From Bimuria novae-zelandiae CBS 107.79 (taxonomy: Eukaryota > Ascomycota > Dothideomycetes > Pleosporales > Didymosphaeriaceae): a stretch of 64,000 bases of DNA. The position numbers and the translations under genes are program-made. Below the pieces are notes generated by a model. The model was not told the DNA's origin. It saw nothing but the letters and a program-made list of their open reading frames with translations, and did no database searches. Position 1 is the first letter of the stretch, and every line of letters begins with the position of its first letter. Location: assembly GCA_010015655.1 (NCBI GenBank), contig ML976727.1, positions 247,496 to 311,495 of the forward strand, in the 5' to 3' direction. Shown here piece by piece: positions 54,754-64,000 of this stretch.

Positions 54754-56507
54754 CAAAGGGTAATCTCAATAAAGTCGGCCGTCACGTGCAGCAGGGATTC
54801 CTGCAGGGGTAGCAACTTCAAAAGTCGCGCATCTTGATTCCATCTAAAGTATAAGCAAATACACCCAAATAAGATGTTCTAATTATGCTGTAAAGTTGTT
54901 CTGGCCACCTGCGTCCTCGCAGAGCTCTGCAACGCGCATAAAGTAGGTAGGATGAAGCTTTTCGGCCATATACTGCCTGAGTGTCTCCTCACCTTGCCAG
55001 ACCTCCTTTATGTACTGTTCTGCAGCCTTTTTGGCCTCCTTAGAACTTGATAGGCATTCGTAACTTGCCAAAAAACCTTCTAGACGCCCAAAACAGCGCT
55101 CAATTGGGTGTAAGTCGGGTGAATTGGGAGGCTGAGGGCCAAACTTGATTCCTAGAGCTTCAATTTCTGGCTGGCAGTACCGGAGACCTAGTAAGTGTAG
55201 GCGAACGTTATCTTAAATTAAATAGACAGCTACGCCTAGGTTATTGTCGCGTATAGCGTAGTAATAAGGGAATAGGTGTTTCTTAAGTATGTTCTCTGCG
55301 TACCAGATGCCGTTCATGCCCTTCCCTCCGTTGTATACAAACTCCTCTGTTTTGAAGAACTTTTCAACAGTAAGAGGTTTCTTGATACCTGCGCGGAGAG
55401 CTCCACCCTTCTTACCAGCAGCCTTGTTAGTAACTCGGCGTTGACTGTTATTATAGGCAATATTGCGGTTGATTTCCCGTAGTTGCCGCTCCTCGTTGGT
55501 GCCAGCGACAGTCGCGCGAGAGCGTTTGACCTTAAGAGCCTCCTTTGCCATATTATTTGTGTGGGAGACGCGTTGTATAAGGTCCTCGCGGCTCTCATCG
55601 TCGTCCTGAGCCCAAACAACGCAAGGGCGTTGATAGGAGCAAGTAGTATCAGTTGAAGTGGCAGCTGAAGTGGCAGCGCAGATCATAAGACTGAATTTAG
55701 GTGGCGTTGCAGGCAGTGCGTAGACGTTACTGTCTTGTCCAACTGGTCTTGAAATCCTCTGCTTTCCGCCACGTATATTGCTCCCGCCAATGGACTTAGA
55801 GGTCTCATCATAGCAGACGAATATAATGCGTGGAAAGTGTAGGTTATATTCAGCCTTGAGCCAGGCACAGTACTGTAGTCGCTGGCCCTCGTCGTTGCTA
55901 CTGAACGCCGGTTTTTTGGGTCGTACTCCGCGAGTTATTGCGTATGGGTGCTGCTCGTCGCGGTGCTCCCTAGCAATGTTATGGACTGTATTCTCACTGA
56001 GTGTGATGCCAGCTTCTGCGCAGAGGTCTCTGACAGCGTCATGCACCCGGTAGGTGCCATATACGATGATGTCATGCCGTAGTCTTGCACTCAGCGTAGA
56101 GCCATCGCGTACCTTTACAGGTCTGCCAGGAGGAGACTGCTTGACTGTAGGTGTTGCAGCTAGCAATTCCTGCAGTGAGTCGCCCTTTGCGGCGCCTTTA
56201 ACGCGTCGAAATGCCTTACCACAGGCGTGGTCAGTTATACCCAAATCAGTGGCGATTTCTGGGAAAGTGAGGTTGTATTTTGTCCTGAGAACGACGATAG
56301 CAGCTAGCTGGGCTTCTGAAAGCAATCGAGAGCTTTTTTTGGCAGGATTTGAAGCCATATTGAGTGAGAAACGTGAGGTTGAAGTGTAGGTGTTGACGCT
56401 CTACAGAGCTCTTAGAGGCTCGGAGGCTCGGAGACTCTGTTCCGCTAGTGACGCGCTAGCTTCTTGGCAAGTCACATGACGGCCGACTTTATTGAGATTA
56501 CCCTTTG
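54754..56507 (-). mobile_element. Tc1/mariner-type transposon, 1754 bp, nearly intact
   Basis: The target duplication is TA at 54752-54753 and 56508-56509. The inverted ends are nearly identical for about 35 bp, starting CAAAGGGTAATCTCAATAAA. The second half reads GTCGGCCGTCA, then C or T, then GTG. The single gene inside (54883-56358) fills most of it. Base composition is normal, in clear contrast to the AT-shifted elements left of 41 kb. It therefore arrived after, or escaped, the RIP that hit the other repeats. Confidence 0.92.
54883..56358 (-). pseudogene. Tc1/mariner transposase with one nonsense codon
   Basis: A DDE transposase of 491 codons, with one TAA stop (55213-55215 on the plus strand) in VYLI-stop-DNVRLH. 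A Gln is expected there, so one C-to-T change (CAA to TAA) explains it. The N-terminus (LSEAQLAAIVVLRTKYNLTF, EIATDLGITDHA) is a helix-turn-helix. The first catalytic Asp is in IIFVCYDETSK, the second in the DNVRLH motif, and the Glu in NSPDLHPIER. By my count 36 residues separate the second Asp from that Glu (DD36E spacing), and the first catalytic Asp is present. Everything else in the frame is open to the stop at 54883. The element is probably inactive by this single change but could be mobilised by another copy. Confidence 0.88.
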
Positions 56508-57453
56508 TACAGTAGATTTGGTGGTACGATCCTGAGAGTGCTAGCGGCTACCAGATTAGGATCTCCTATCCGGACTACGGCACGCGGCACGCATGGGAGA
56601 CATGCAGTCGCAACTTCTTGTCATCATAAGAAAGGCACCCGGTCACTTAAGATCCAATCTGACACCAACGATTCAAACTCTTGCGCTTGCGAGTCCTGCT
56701 GTTCGAAAATTTGTGCCAACGGATTCCTGTGGCCCAAACCACCGTCATCTCGGCGCTGCCCGACCTATCCATTTAATCGATACCAATCAGATACACGAGG
56801 CGGGGTATAATAGGCGATAGTATTACCCGGCAACATCACGCACGCTCTGCATGCCTAAGATCCTGCACGTCCAAGATCGCGGCGCTGTCGCAATCAAAAT
56901 AAGATACGACAAGGCTTGCTAGGCATCTGGTATTAGGTCAACACAGCAGCAGCGCCAGCACGCTGAAATGAATCTTCACGACCGCACGTCGACAGTTCCA
57001 ACTTCAAGATTGCCCGACATAGGCGACAAGGCAGGCCCCACAAACCGTCACATCGCCATGCCAGGTTTCCTTTCTTCCATGTTTCATCCCGTTCCTGTTT
57101 CAAGAGTCAGTACTGACGCGCAAACGACGTCCGTTGGCGAACTCTAAATCCTGTGAGACAAGGGTGAATGTCTTGTTCCCGCCCAGATTCGGAATTTCCT
57201 GCATATCACGAATGAGGCTTTCGCTTCTCTGGTCTTTGCATTTGTCAGGCCTCGTCCTTCTGCGTTACCGCACGACTCGCTTTCTCTCTGATTTTGGCCG
57301 ACTGACACTGTGCTTCGTACAACTACGCCGCATTTACACATCCAGTACTTCTAAATAATTGAGCGACTCGGCCACGCTGAAGAGCTCATGATGATGTAGG
57401 GCTCTCTGTTGATACTCGCCTATCCAACGAGTACTCCTCGTCTTTACCATACG
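56508..57453. other. Gene-free flank
   Basis: No coding or repeat feature supported. Open frames are short and without motifs. Confidence 0.4.
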
Positions 57454-57598
57454 CAATTGCCAGCAGAGTTGGCAACAAGCAAGCGATAGGCAGATTAATT
57501 ACTATATTAAGCGTTAAAAGATCACCCTCAGGTCCGTGCCAGTTCTAATCTAGTAATCAATCTGCCTATCGCTTGCTTGTTGCCAACTCTAGCAATTG
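57454..57598. repeat. 145-bp hairpin-forming inverted repeat
   Basis: Arms 57454-57504 and 57551-57598 are reverse complements over about 48 bp, with a 3-bp indel and few mismatches. The core AACAAGCAAGCGATAGGCAG is identical. The spacer is 46 bp. It could be a miniature foldback element. No target duplication longer than TA can be argued. Confidence 0.85.
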
Positions 57599-60500
57599 GA
57601 ATTAGTAACCGAGCAAAACGTGGAATACAGGCTCGCGAATCTCCTCTCGCTCCTCGCTTCGGATTTGCCTCGTATCTATGCGGAGAACGCAACAGCCGTA
57701 TACCTATTCTGCCGGCAGCTGTATCGGGACAGACAGAGCCAACCGACCCGCCTGCCTGAGGCATGTGACGTTGCAGCTTCGAGCGTGCGCCGTGAGCTCA
57801 ACACCATGGCTGCCCCACACTGTGCGGAGATAGGCAGGCATAGGCCCCACAATTGCTTCTACAGTATGTCCATGGATCTGTGTTTCTCAAAGTTTATTGA
57901 TGACTTTTGGCTCGGGACGTTACAGACGAGGGCCCCGATGCCGGCATTGTCGTAAGATCGTGGTTCTGTCGTCCCGAGTCCATGCATGTTCATTGTTCAC
58001 GAGTGTCAATGACACTCCTGCTGTACCCCAAAGCAGCACTACACTGGTCGACTTTGCTCTAGCCCTGAACTGTGGCGGCATGGAGAGTGCCCCGTGAATG
58101 CAGGGTGCTGAAAAGGCCTGAACTTCGTTGCTCCTTGACCTCAAATTACGGGTGATACTACGTCAACTTTTCAGACCACTAAAGCCTGAGCGGCCGCGCA
58201 GCTAGAAAGCTACTAGTGACAGCTCATTTCTTGTGTCGCTATATGTATAGACAGTTCAGCGCCTATACCGTTTCCGCGCCTTACAGGCCGCCTGCCATCT
58301 ACGGATCAACGCGCAGAAATCTCGATCCGATCCTGGTCAGATGCATACACCTCGCCAGTTGTTGCCCTCTTACTGGTTGTGCAACGTGCGACGCTACATT
58401 ATCCTCTCCTTTCACAGGACAATGGACTCGCAATACCATGACTCCGGGAACCTCGGTAGCAAATACATCGTCCGCAGATCGTACGACGTCCTTCCCGTAG
58501 CCGTTACACCCCTTAAAACGACTCGCAAAAGCAAAAAAGAGTGTCTGACTCTTGTGCGTTTGACGCCTTCCTTATAGAGACGCCGAGATGTCTATAAACC
58601 TCTGGACTTAGTTGCCCATTAGAGCGATGATCGCTAATGCTGATGCCCGGACCACACGAAACAATTCAATTTTACGAATCTCGGGCTCACTGCCGTCCAA
58701 CGGTATGCAAAAAAACAAGGGCAGAAGATCGCAGCGAGACCATAGCGCAAGGTCCTGGCACCGAGTTCCCGCAGGGAGGTGCTGCAGAAGCAGCCATGTC
58801 ACGATCTGCTTTGGGAGGGCTGCAGCCGAGGACAAGGAGGCGTGGGCGATCAGCAGTTGATCCATTCGCATGAGTGGTTGCTCGCCGACCTCTGAATGAT
58901 CGCCCAAAAAAACGTTCTTTGCGGACCCGCAGGCCGTACTTGTTCTGGACTCGCCGTGCCGCATTGCCATGTGCCGTCCGGGGGGCACTCCGGTGCATTT
59001 GGAGGCCGTTGAGTGGACAACAATTTCTAAAGCTCTGTTGTGATGGGCTACTGGACACTAATCGCATCCAAGCACTGAATGAGGCTCACGGCATATGCAC
59101 TCTCGTCTGAGTTGGGAATAGACTGATGATCTCGTCGAGCCGGGCCGCCTGCTCGCATTATCGTGAACAGCGAACTGGAAACCCGGGCGTGGCCAGCCCG
59201 AACCTTGCAGCTATACCCAAATTAGAAGTAACCGTCAGCAAAAAATTTGATGTAACGTTAAAAGAGACAGATTAGTAAACGTCAGTACCTTCGCACGTGC
59301 TACTTGCACATCCGCTAGAACTCGGTACAAAGCAATGCCCAGGCCGTGGCAACGAGATGCTGATATACTCCAGAACGCATGATAAGATACTCAGCATGTT
59401 TCGTTCAGTAGCATGCACAACACTCCACGCGTCCCTACCTAGGCAAACCCGTGCCTCCGACTAACTAGTATCAACCCCTAAAATAGGGCCTCGCTAACTG
59501 GATAAACCAACTATGTGTATCTTTGACCTGTCCTCTGAGTCTGAGTACCGTACGCTCCACACCCTAACTTGCCTCGATCTAAAAAGGGAAGTAGATAGCT
59601 GGATAAACTGGCCCTGCCTAACACAACCGAACCCCAGGATTCTTAACGCGCCTTTGTCCGTGCCGCGCTGGGGTGAAAATACGTACTCGTACCAGTGACC
59701 TGGTTTGCACACCGATGACGTGTGGCGAGGATCTGTCTGCTGTTGGTGGATATTTGTAAGGTTAGCGTTTCGAGACGGAGTTAAGCCTTCGCTAGCCTAC
59801 AGGTGTGGCTATGCTTATATAAACTCGGGGTCTTGTAGATGGGAGGGGTGAGATCGGGCGATCGTTTTGTATCCGAACGGCTAGCATAGACAGGTGCCTT
59901 GGAGGGGAAGTTGGCGTGGTTGTAGACAGGATAGCTCGGGTGTATGCGCTTGAAGGGAAAACGTACGCCTAGATTTCCACCTGGCGGTATTTCCAAGGTG
60001 TATCAGAGGGGAGAATGATATGAGGGAGTACGGTGACGGCTGTGCAGGAGAATACGGAGGCCGGAAGTGCGGTTTGGGCATTGCTCGAAGCCTCTATGTG
60101 CGGCACAGTAACATACCCCTAGTCTAGTCTACCTCACTTAACCCCGTACTATCACAATGAGTCTTCCTCCTATCGACTTATCTGATTCTCCACATCAATA
60201 TGCATGGGTGTACGCGATGAAGTTTCCACCAGTATTTAAGTCTACGCAGCAAAAGCGCCATTCTCCATGAAGCTACAACCAGCACCATCACCAAAAGTGA
60301 ACGATACGATTCCCACAGTAATGTCAGGTACTAAGGATTCGGAACATGCAAGCCTGCAACACGCAGTTTAGTTCAAGGTGGTCTACCCACTTAATTATTG
60401 ATCCGCGGTACAAGTCAAGTTGTCTGAACGATCACGATAGGAAAATTGGTCCGCTTGCATTATATCATAGCTTTGAGCGTGAGGCAGCATTTTTCCATAT

Positions 60501-61043
60501 TTTTCGAAACTTCGGTCCTAGAGGAGCAGGCTGGGCAGGTGTGCGGCGTCCGGAGCGTTCTGGGTCAAGGTCTGGAACGATTTCTAATGTGCAAATTTTA
60601 GTGATGATATAACTAGGCTGAAGATATAATTTGGATTTTCCTCTTGTTGTTACACTCTTTGGCCACTGTCGTTGGGCGTGGCGTGTGAGTGGTAGGGAAG
60701 AAAGTTTGATCGTGGGAGCTCGAAGGGCGATTAGCTGTCCCTATACTTCTTAAGAGGTTTCCAGCGTATTTGCGGTGTCAGTGCTGCTATTTGCGTGCAG
60801 CGCCAATGTTGTGTGAATTCCCAACTATCGATATTTTCGTGGTTCATCTCAGTGTTTCGAAGGCAGCATCGCGCCTCTAGACCAAACATTACTTCAAATG
60901 CTTGTTCAATCAAGCTACCACTATCATCATCGATCATTTACGACTGTAAAACAATTCTAGATACTATTTATATATCCGAAAATCCACCACAAGCTCTGCA
61001 GGCAGAACCTCAATCCTGCCAACCCAATATCACGTAAAACACC
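57599..61043. other. 3.4-kb gene-poor region
   Basis: Normal base composition, no conserved motif, no continuous coding signal across splice sites. I see nothing I can name. Confidence 0.4.
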
Positions 61044-61444
61044 ATGGCCCAGTCAAGCCATCCATCTAGTAGCCAAACCACCGCCAGCAACCAAACATAC
61101 GTATGGAAAATCAGCATTATCCTAACCAGAGAAGCCGAAGCCAACAACTTCAACGCTAAAACCATCGCGTCCGGGCTCCAACGCTGCGCGATCCGCACCA
61201 CGATAAATAAAATAACTAAAGCAGTAAAGTTTATCAAGACTAGCATTTTCGGGAAACGGGCTGGAAGACGAATCGATTGGACGTTAAGAAAGTCACGAAC
61301 GCTGAGCCTGGAAATGCTTTGGATCATACGTTGCATTGGGAAGATGAAGAGGAAGGGGAACTGTTGATGGGCTGGTTGAAGGCGATGGTTTATGAGGATG
61401 TGAGTGTGGAGGCGGCGGGGAAGATGTGGGTGAAGAGAACATAG
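61044..61444 (+). pseudogene. Hypothetical coding fragment with a frame change
   Basis: The first part starts at CACCATGGCC and reads MAQSSHPSSSQTTASNQTYV, then LTREAEANNF. From about 61240 the coding-like signal moves to another frame (LDVKKVTNAEPGNALDHTLH, WEDEEEGELLMGWLKAMVYE, VEAAGKMWVKRT, stop at 61444). A possible CTAAAG branch site and CTAG acceptor at about 61241 exist, but no donor gives the right phase. It is either a gene with an intron I cannot place or a frameshifted copy. No family recognised. Confidence 0.35.
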
Positions 61445-61665
61445 CAGTTGAGGATATCTAGCTTGGGCAATGGGAGGAGCGCACGCTTCGTCAGTGTGCT
61501 ACATAGGCGGCATAGGATTGCGGTGGACTTACTTAAGGGTACGGTTTTTTCGAATATGCAGTCAGCATAGGTCTCTGTAACGTAGTCAAGAGGAGATTCT
61601 GGATGGACGCAAGCACATTCTTCAGGAGTGAACTGTCCACATACTACAACAGCAAACAAACTCAA
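61390..61665 (-). other. Possible exon of a small Cys-containing secreted protein
   Basis: The minus-strand frame reads VVCGQFTPEECACVHPESPL, then YADCIFEKTVPLS, followed by a GTAAGT donor at about 61533. The CxC spacing and size recall CFEM-like or other secreted proteins, but no start codon or signal peptide can be joined to it. It overlaps the tail of the plus-strand fragment at 61044-61444. Confidence 0.25.
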
Positions 61666-61969
61666 CTATGTGGCCGGAATAAGTATTTGGGCAAGAATCG
61701 ACTATTTATTTTGTCAAAATAATCTTGAGAACGTGGCAGTGATATCGTATTCAGTTTGTTGACCACCGATCGCTCCCTTTGGCCAAGGACCGGCTTTTCG
61801 CGGCAGTGAAGCTTCGGTATGACGATAAAACTTAGCATCACTACAACATGGTCATGCAACTTCCATGAACATTCACAGTCCCTTCACCAGGCACAAATGC
61901 AATTCAAGACATGTGATAGGAGCATATTTGGCTAGCCAAAATGCCGCACGTGATAGAGCATCGTTTGAC
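61666..61969. other. Intergenic, left of the hAT element
   Basis: No supported feature. A 65-codon minus frame here could supply an upstream exon for the possible secreted protein but has no clear splice site. Confidence 0.3.
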
Positions 61970-62835
61970 CAGCGCTGCCAACGAACAGAACGTTCGATCC
62001 GAACAATCGATCCGAACGGCGTTTTCTGGTGTTTTGGATCGAACGAACGAACAGGCATGGTGGGTCGAACAGAGCTTCGAACGAACGCATTATTAGAGCC
62101 AAACGTTTGGTTGTTCGGTTGTTCGGGACTACGTTTGATCGATTTAGTATGGGGATTCTGTCCTAATTGGTGGAGTATTACCTTGTTCTGCTGGCCTTGT
62201 GCCACGCGTGGCGTTGTCGTATATTGCCTTGTGCAACGTTCTTGTAGGAGAAGAAAACTCTGAGTTTTCTCGTCGACGTGCCTCCCACTGTTTCCCATCG
62301 TCAGCCGTGAGCGTATCTTGTTATGGATCAATTTGTTACCCGCTCGCACTCGTCCTAGTCGACCCAGTCGACCCAGTCAATCCGGCTGGCATTTGACAGC
62401 TATCACCATGCCGGGTCGCGTACGGCAGCTGTCATGGCGATGGCGGAGAGCTTCGAGAGCTTGGATGACTCGCCATCTGAAGTGGAGTCCGTCGCTCCTA
62501 CGCATGAGTTTCCCGGCGAGCTGAAAGCGTCCGGAGCTCGTTTTCCTATTGTATGGACCCGCCTCTGGCAAGGCAAACGTCTCCTCAACCACGTCGTCAA
62601 GAAGGATGCCGGCCAAAACATCCAGCTGGTGGACGGCAGCCAGTTTCTCGACCACAACACCAACCTCCTTCCTAATTAGGAAAGTTGTATATATACGAAC
62701 GTTCGGCCGAACGTTCGTTGTACTGTTCGAAGACGCTCCTGTTCGAGTCGTCTCGAACGTACGTACATTTGTATGTGGGCCGAACGAACGAACAAGCACC
62801 TTGTTCGGATCCTGTTCGATTCGTTGGCAGCGCTG
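61970..62835. mobile_element. hAT-family non-autonomous element, 866 bp
   Basis: The ends are CAGCGCTGCCAACGAA and its reverse complement TTCGTTGGCAGCGCTG, flanked by a perfect 8-bp duplication CGTTTGAC (61962-61969 and 62836-62843). About 150-180 bp at each end is packed with GTTCG/CGAAC words in both orientations, typical of subterminal transposase-binding sites in hAT elements. The centre (about 62200-62690) has normal composition and an 81-codon open frame. The element is too short for a complete hAT transposase, so it is probably a deletion derivative or has picked up other sequence. Confidence 0.9.
62434..62679 (+). CDS. Hypothetical ORF inside the hAT element, 81 aa
   Basis: It reads MAMAESFESLDDSPSEVESV, then RFPIVWTRLWQGKRLLNHVV and GQNIQLVDGSQFLDHN, ending LLPN at a TAG close to the right-hand GTTCG cluster. 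Composition is GC-balanced and coding-like. No BED finger or dimerisation domain of hAT transposases is visible. It may be a leftover 5' part of the transposase gene or a captured host fragment. Confidence 0.35.
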   Translation: MAMAESFESLDDSPSEVESVAPTHEFPGELKASGARFPIVWTRLWQGKRLLNHVVKKDAGQNIQLVDGSQFLDHNTNLLPN

Positions 62836-63031
62836 CGTTTGACAATTCAATGCTAACCACCAATTCCATGACCATATTCCTCTTCCAAGCCGTATCCCGC
62901 CACCCATGAAACCATAATCATTGCGTAGTTCCATCTCAATCGTGCTATCATGGCGAATCTCTGCATCTCAGATATCCATTAGCGAGATTTCGATAGACCA
63001 GTATTCAAGAAACTTACGCTCACCAGCACGC

Positions 63032-63205
63032 CTAGCAGCGGACCTCAACGCCGTCAGCGTCACGTTTGAAGCCGCTCCATCCACATCCACATGTGGGCTT
63101 GAAGGCACGGTCGTCAACCTCGGCATCGGCGGCAGGAGCCGGAGCCGCAGCGGGGGCAGCAACCGCAAGGGCAACGAAGCCAAGGAGTGCGATGGTGAAC
63201 TTCAT
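63032..63205 (-). CDS. Small secreted peptide precursor, 57 aa
   Basis: The protein starts MKFTIALLGFVALAVAAPAA, a clear signal peptide (Lys, hydrophobic core, Ala-rich cleavage region near residue 17). An Ala/Pro and acidic spacer follows (APAPAADAEVDDR). A short mature part then runs from RAFKPTCGCGWSGFKRDADG to the last residue, Cys57. It has three cysteines (39, 41, 57) and a dibasic KR at 47-48 that a Kex2 protease could cut. The ATG context is ATTCACCATGAAG, and a TATAAAG box lies 101 bp upstream. A strong GTAAGT donor sits just after the stop codon, so a 3' UTR intron or a longer alternative C-terminus is possible. Family unknown; size and layout fit effector, antimicrobial or pheromone-like peptides. 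Confidence 0.62.
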   Translation of the reverse strand: MKFTIALLGFVALAVAAPAAAPAPAADAEVDDRAFKPTCGCGWSGFKRDADGVEVRC

Positions 63206-63726
63206 GGTGAATAAATTTGGCGGTCGTTAAACGGAAGGTGTATAGAGCAGAGGAGTGTGGTAGCTATGGAACGATGGATATAGTAGGACAACACTTCTTC
63301 CCTTTCTTTATACCCTCACACGCGGATATGAGCGCACGAATATCATCCTACACGATGAATACCTATCTATCAGTTGAGAAGACTAGTCTACCGCTCGACC
63401 TCTTATCTATGGTAGTCTACTACATGAGGTGTAGCATGAATCTTACCCAGGTACGGAATGCCGCGGGTAATACTAACACCTTCGTCATTAGTGGCTCGGG
63501 CAGATAGGCGCTGGCGCTAGATCCGGGGTAGACGTCTCCTTCCTGTTGTATTATGTGGTTGTAAGCTGCGATTCACGCGAGGCTTCGTCTTTTTTCTAAA
63601 ACGGTATGCTCCACTGCACGATTTACCGTTTACGGTCGCTGAGTGGATAGGGGCGAATACCATGACTTTTTCACGATTCGACTTGATGGTATCTTATATC
63701 GAGGATGTTGGTTTGTACTCCTGATC
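63206..63726. other. Upstream region of the secreted peptide gene
   Basis: Contains the TATA box noted at 63306. No other coding feature is supported. Confidence 0.4.
63306..63312 (-). promoter_or_regulatory. TATA box of the secreted peptide gene
   Basis: TATAAAG on the minus strand, 101 bp before the start codon at 63205. The 5' leader between them has no other ATG. Confidence 0.6.
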
Positions 63727-63951
63727 ATGGATTCATATCGAGACGCGACAGTCGACCGTGAGGTTGAAGACGCTCAAAGCGACGTGGATGCGCACGGCGG
63801 CGGCGATGCCGCGAACAAGGAGGACTGGGACACGGCATCAACTCATCTTCGTTCGACGAAAGACAGAAACGACGGGTATAATTGGAGCCGCTGGAATCAG
63901 TTATGGAAGCTCCTATACCTCGCTTCAGAATACAGAATTGTGTGTTGGTAA
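63727..63951 (+). CDS. Hypothetical ORF near the window end, 74 aa
   Basis: It starts MDSYRDATVDREVEDAQSDV and continues with acidic and polar residues (GGGDAANKEDWDTASTHLRS), then SRWNQLWKLLYLASEYRI. A GTAATC donor-like site overlaps the stop codon, so it may be a first exon. Codon use looks plausible but no domain is known. An earlier in-frame ATG at 63643 would add 28 residues. Confidence 0.27.
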   Translation: MDSYRDATVDREVEDAQSDVDAHGGGDAANKEDWDTASTHLRSTKDRNDGYNWSRWNQLWKLLYLASEYRIVCW

Positions 63952-64000
63952 TCTCCCTCTCTGCGCTTCACTACCAGACGCGATCACGGCTACCGCCTTG

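Noticed and set aside
61010..61336. Minus-strand ORF rich in hydrophobic residues, like a membrane protein
   Set aside because: It is antisense to the more plausible coding fragment starting at CACCATGG, and its start context is poor.
1..64000. CRISPR arrays or bacterial-type operons
   Set aside because: The genes have fungal introns and families. No regularly spaced direct repeats of CRISPR type occur.

Overview
The window is nuclear DNA of a filamentous ascomycete (Pezizomycotina). A Dothideomycete is my best guess but is not proven. The evidence is small introns (about 45-130 bp) with CTAAC/CTGAC branch sites, fungal-only families (HET, 2EXR/F-box-like, Zn2Cys6, NsdD-type GATA factor), and long AT-rich blocks of transposon sequence full of stop codons. 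Those blocks show transition-type decay, as expected from repeat-induced point mutation (RIP).

Layout. 1-649: end of a decayed pogo-type transposase. 747-12880: gene-rich block with gamma-tubulin, a MYND zinc-finger protein, a flavin amine oxidase, a HET-domain protein, a frameshifted F-box-like pseudogene, a remnant of a NACHT-type N-terminal domain and a GFA-domain protein. 13197-32884: a 19.7 kb nested transposon island. A pogo-like element with about 30-bp inverted ends was split by two Copia elements. The second Copia holds a solo LTR and a Gypsy element, and the Gypsy holds a 1.9 kb non-autonomous LTR element. Target duplications resolve most of the layers. 33029-36523: a 2EXR/F-box-like gene and a Zn2Cys6 regulator. 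36871-40853: two different pogo-family elements, nearly back to back. 41719-46184: a short Cys-rich protein, three tiny ORFs with N-myristoylation-type starts (speculative), and the seven-exon glutamate-cysteine ligase gene. 46185-64000: a sparse region with an NsdD-type GATA factor, a hAT-type MITE, a nearly intact Tc1/mariner element, a hairpin repeat, an 866-bp hAT derivative and a 57-residue secreted-peptide gene with a TATA box.

The well-supported genes do not form one pathway. They are housekeeping genes (microtubule nucleation, glutathione synthesis), regulators (NsdD-like, Zn2Cys6, MYND), amine oxidation, and self/non-self-type genes of which only the HET gene is intact. I rebuilt exon structures by hand from splice sites and reading-frame continuity. 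No RNA or database evidence was available. The most unusual signals are the dated nesting of retroelements, a Gypsy-by-Gypsy recombination that removed about 1.4 kb of a Copia element, and the small-peptide genes beside repeats.
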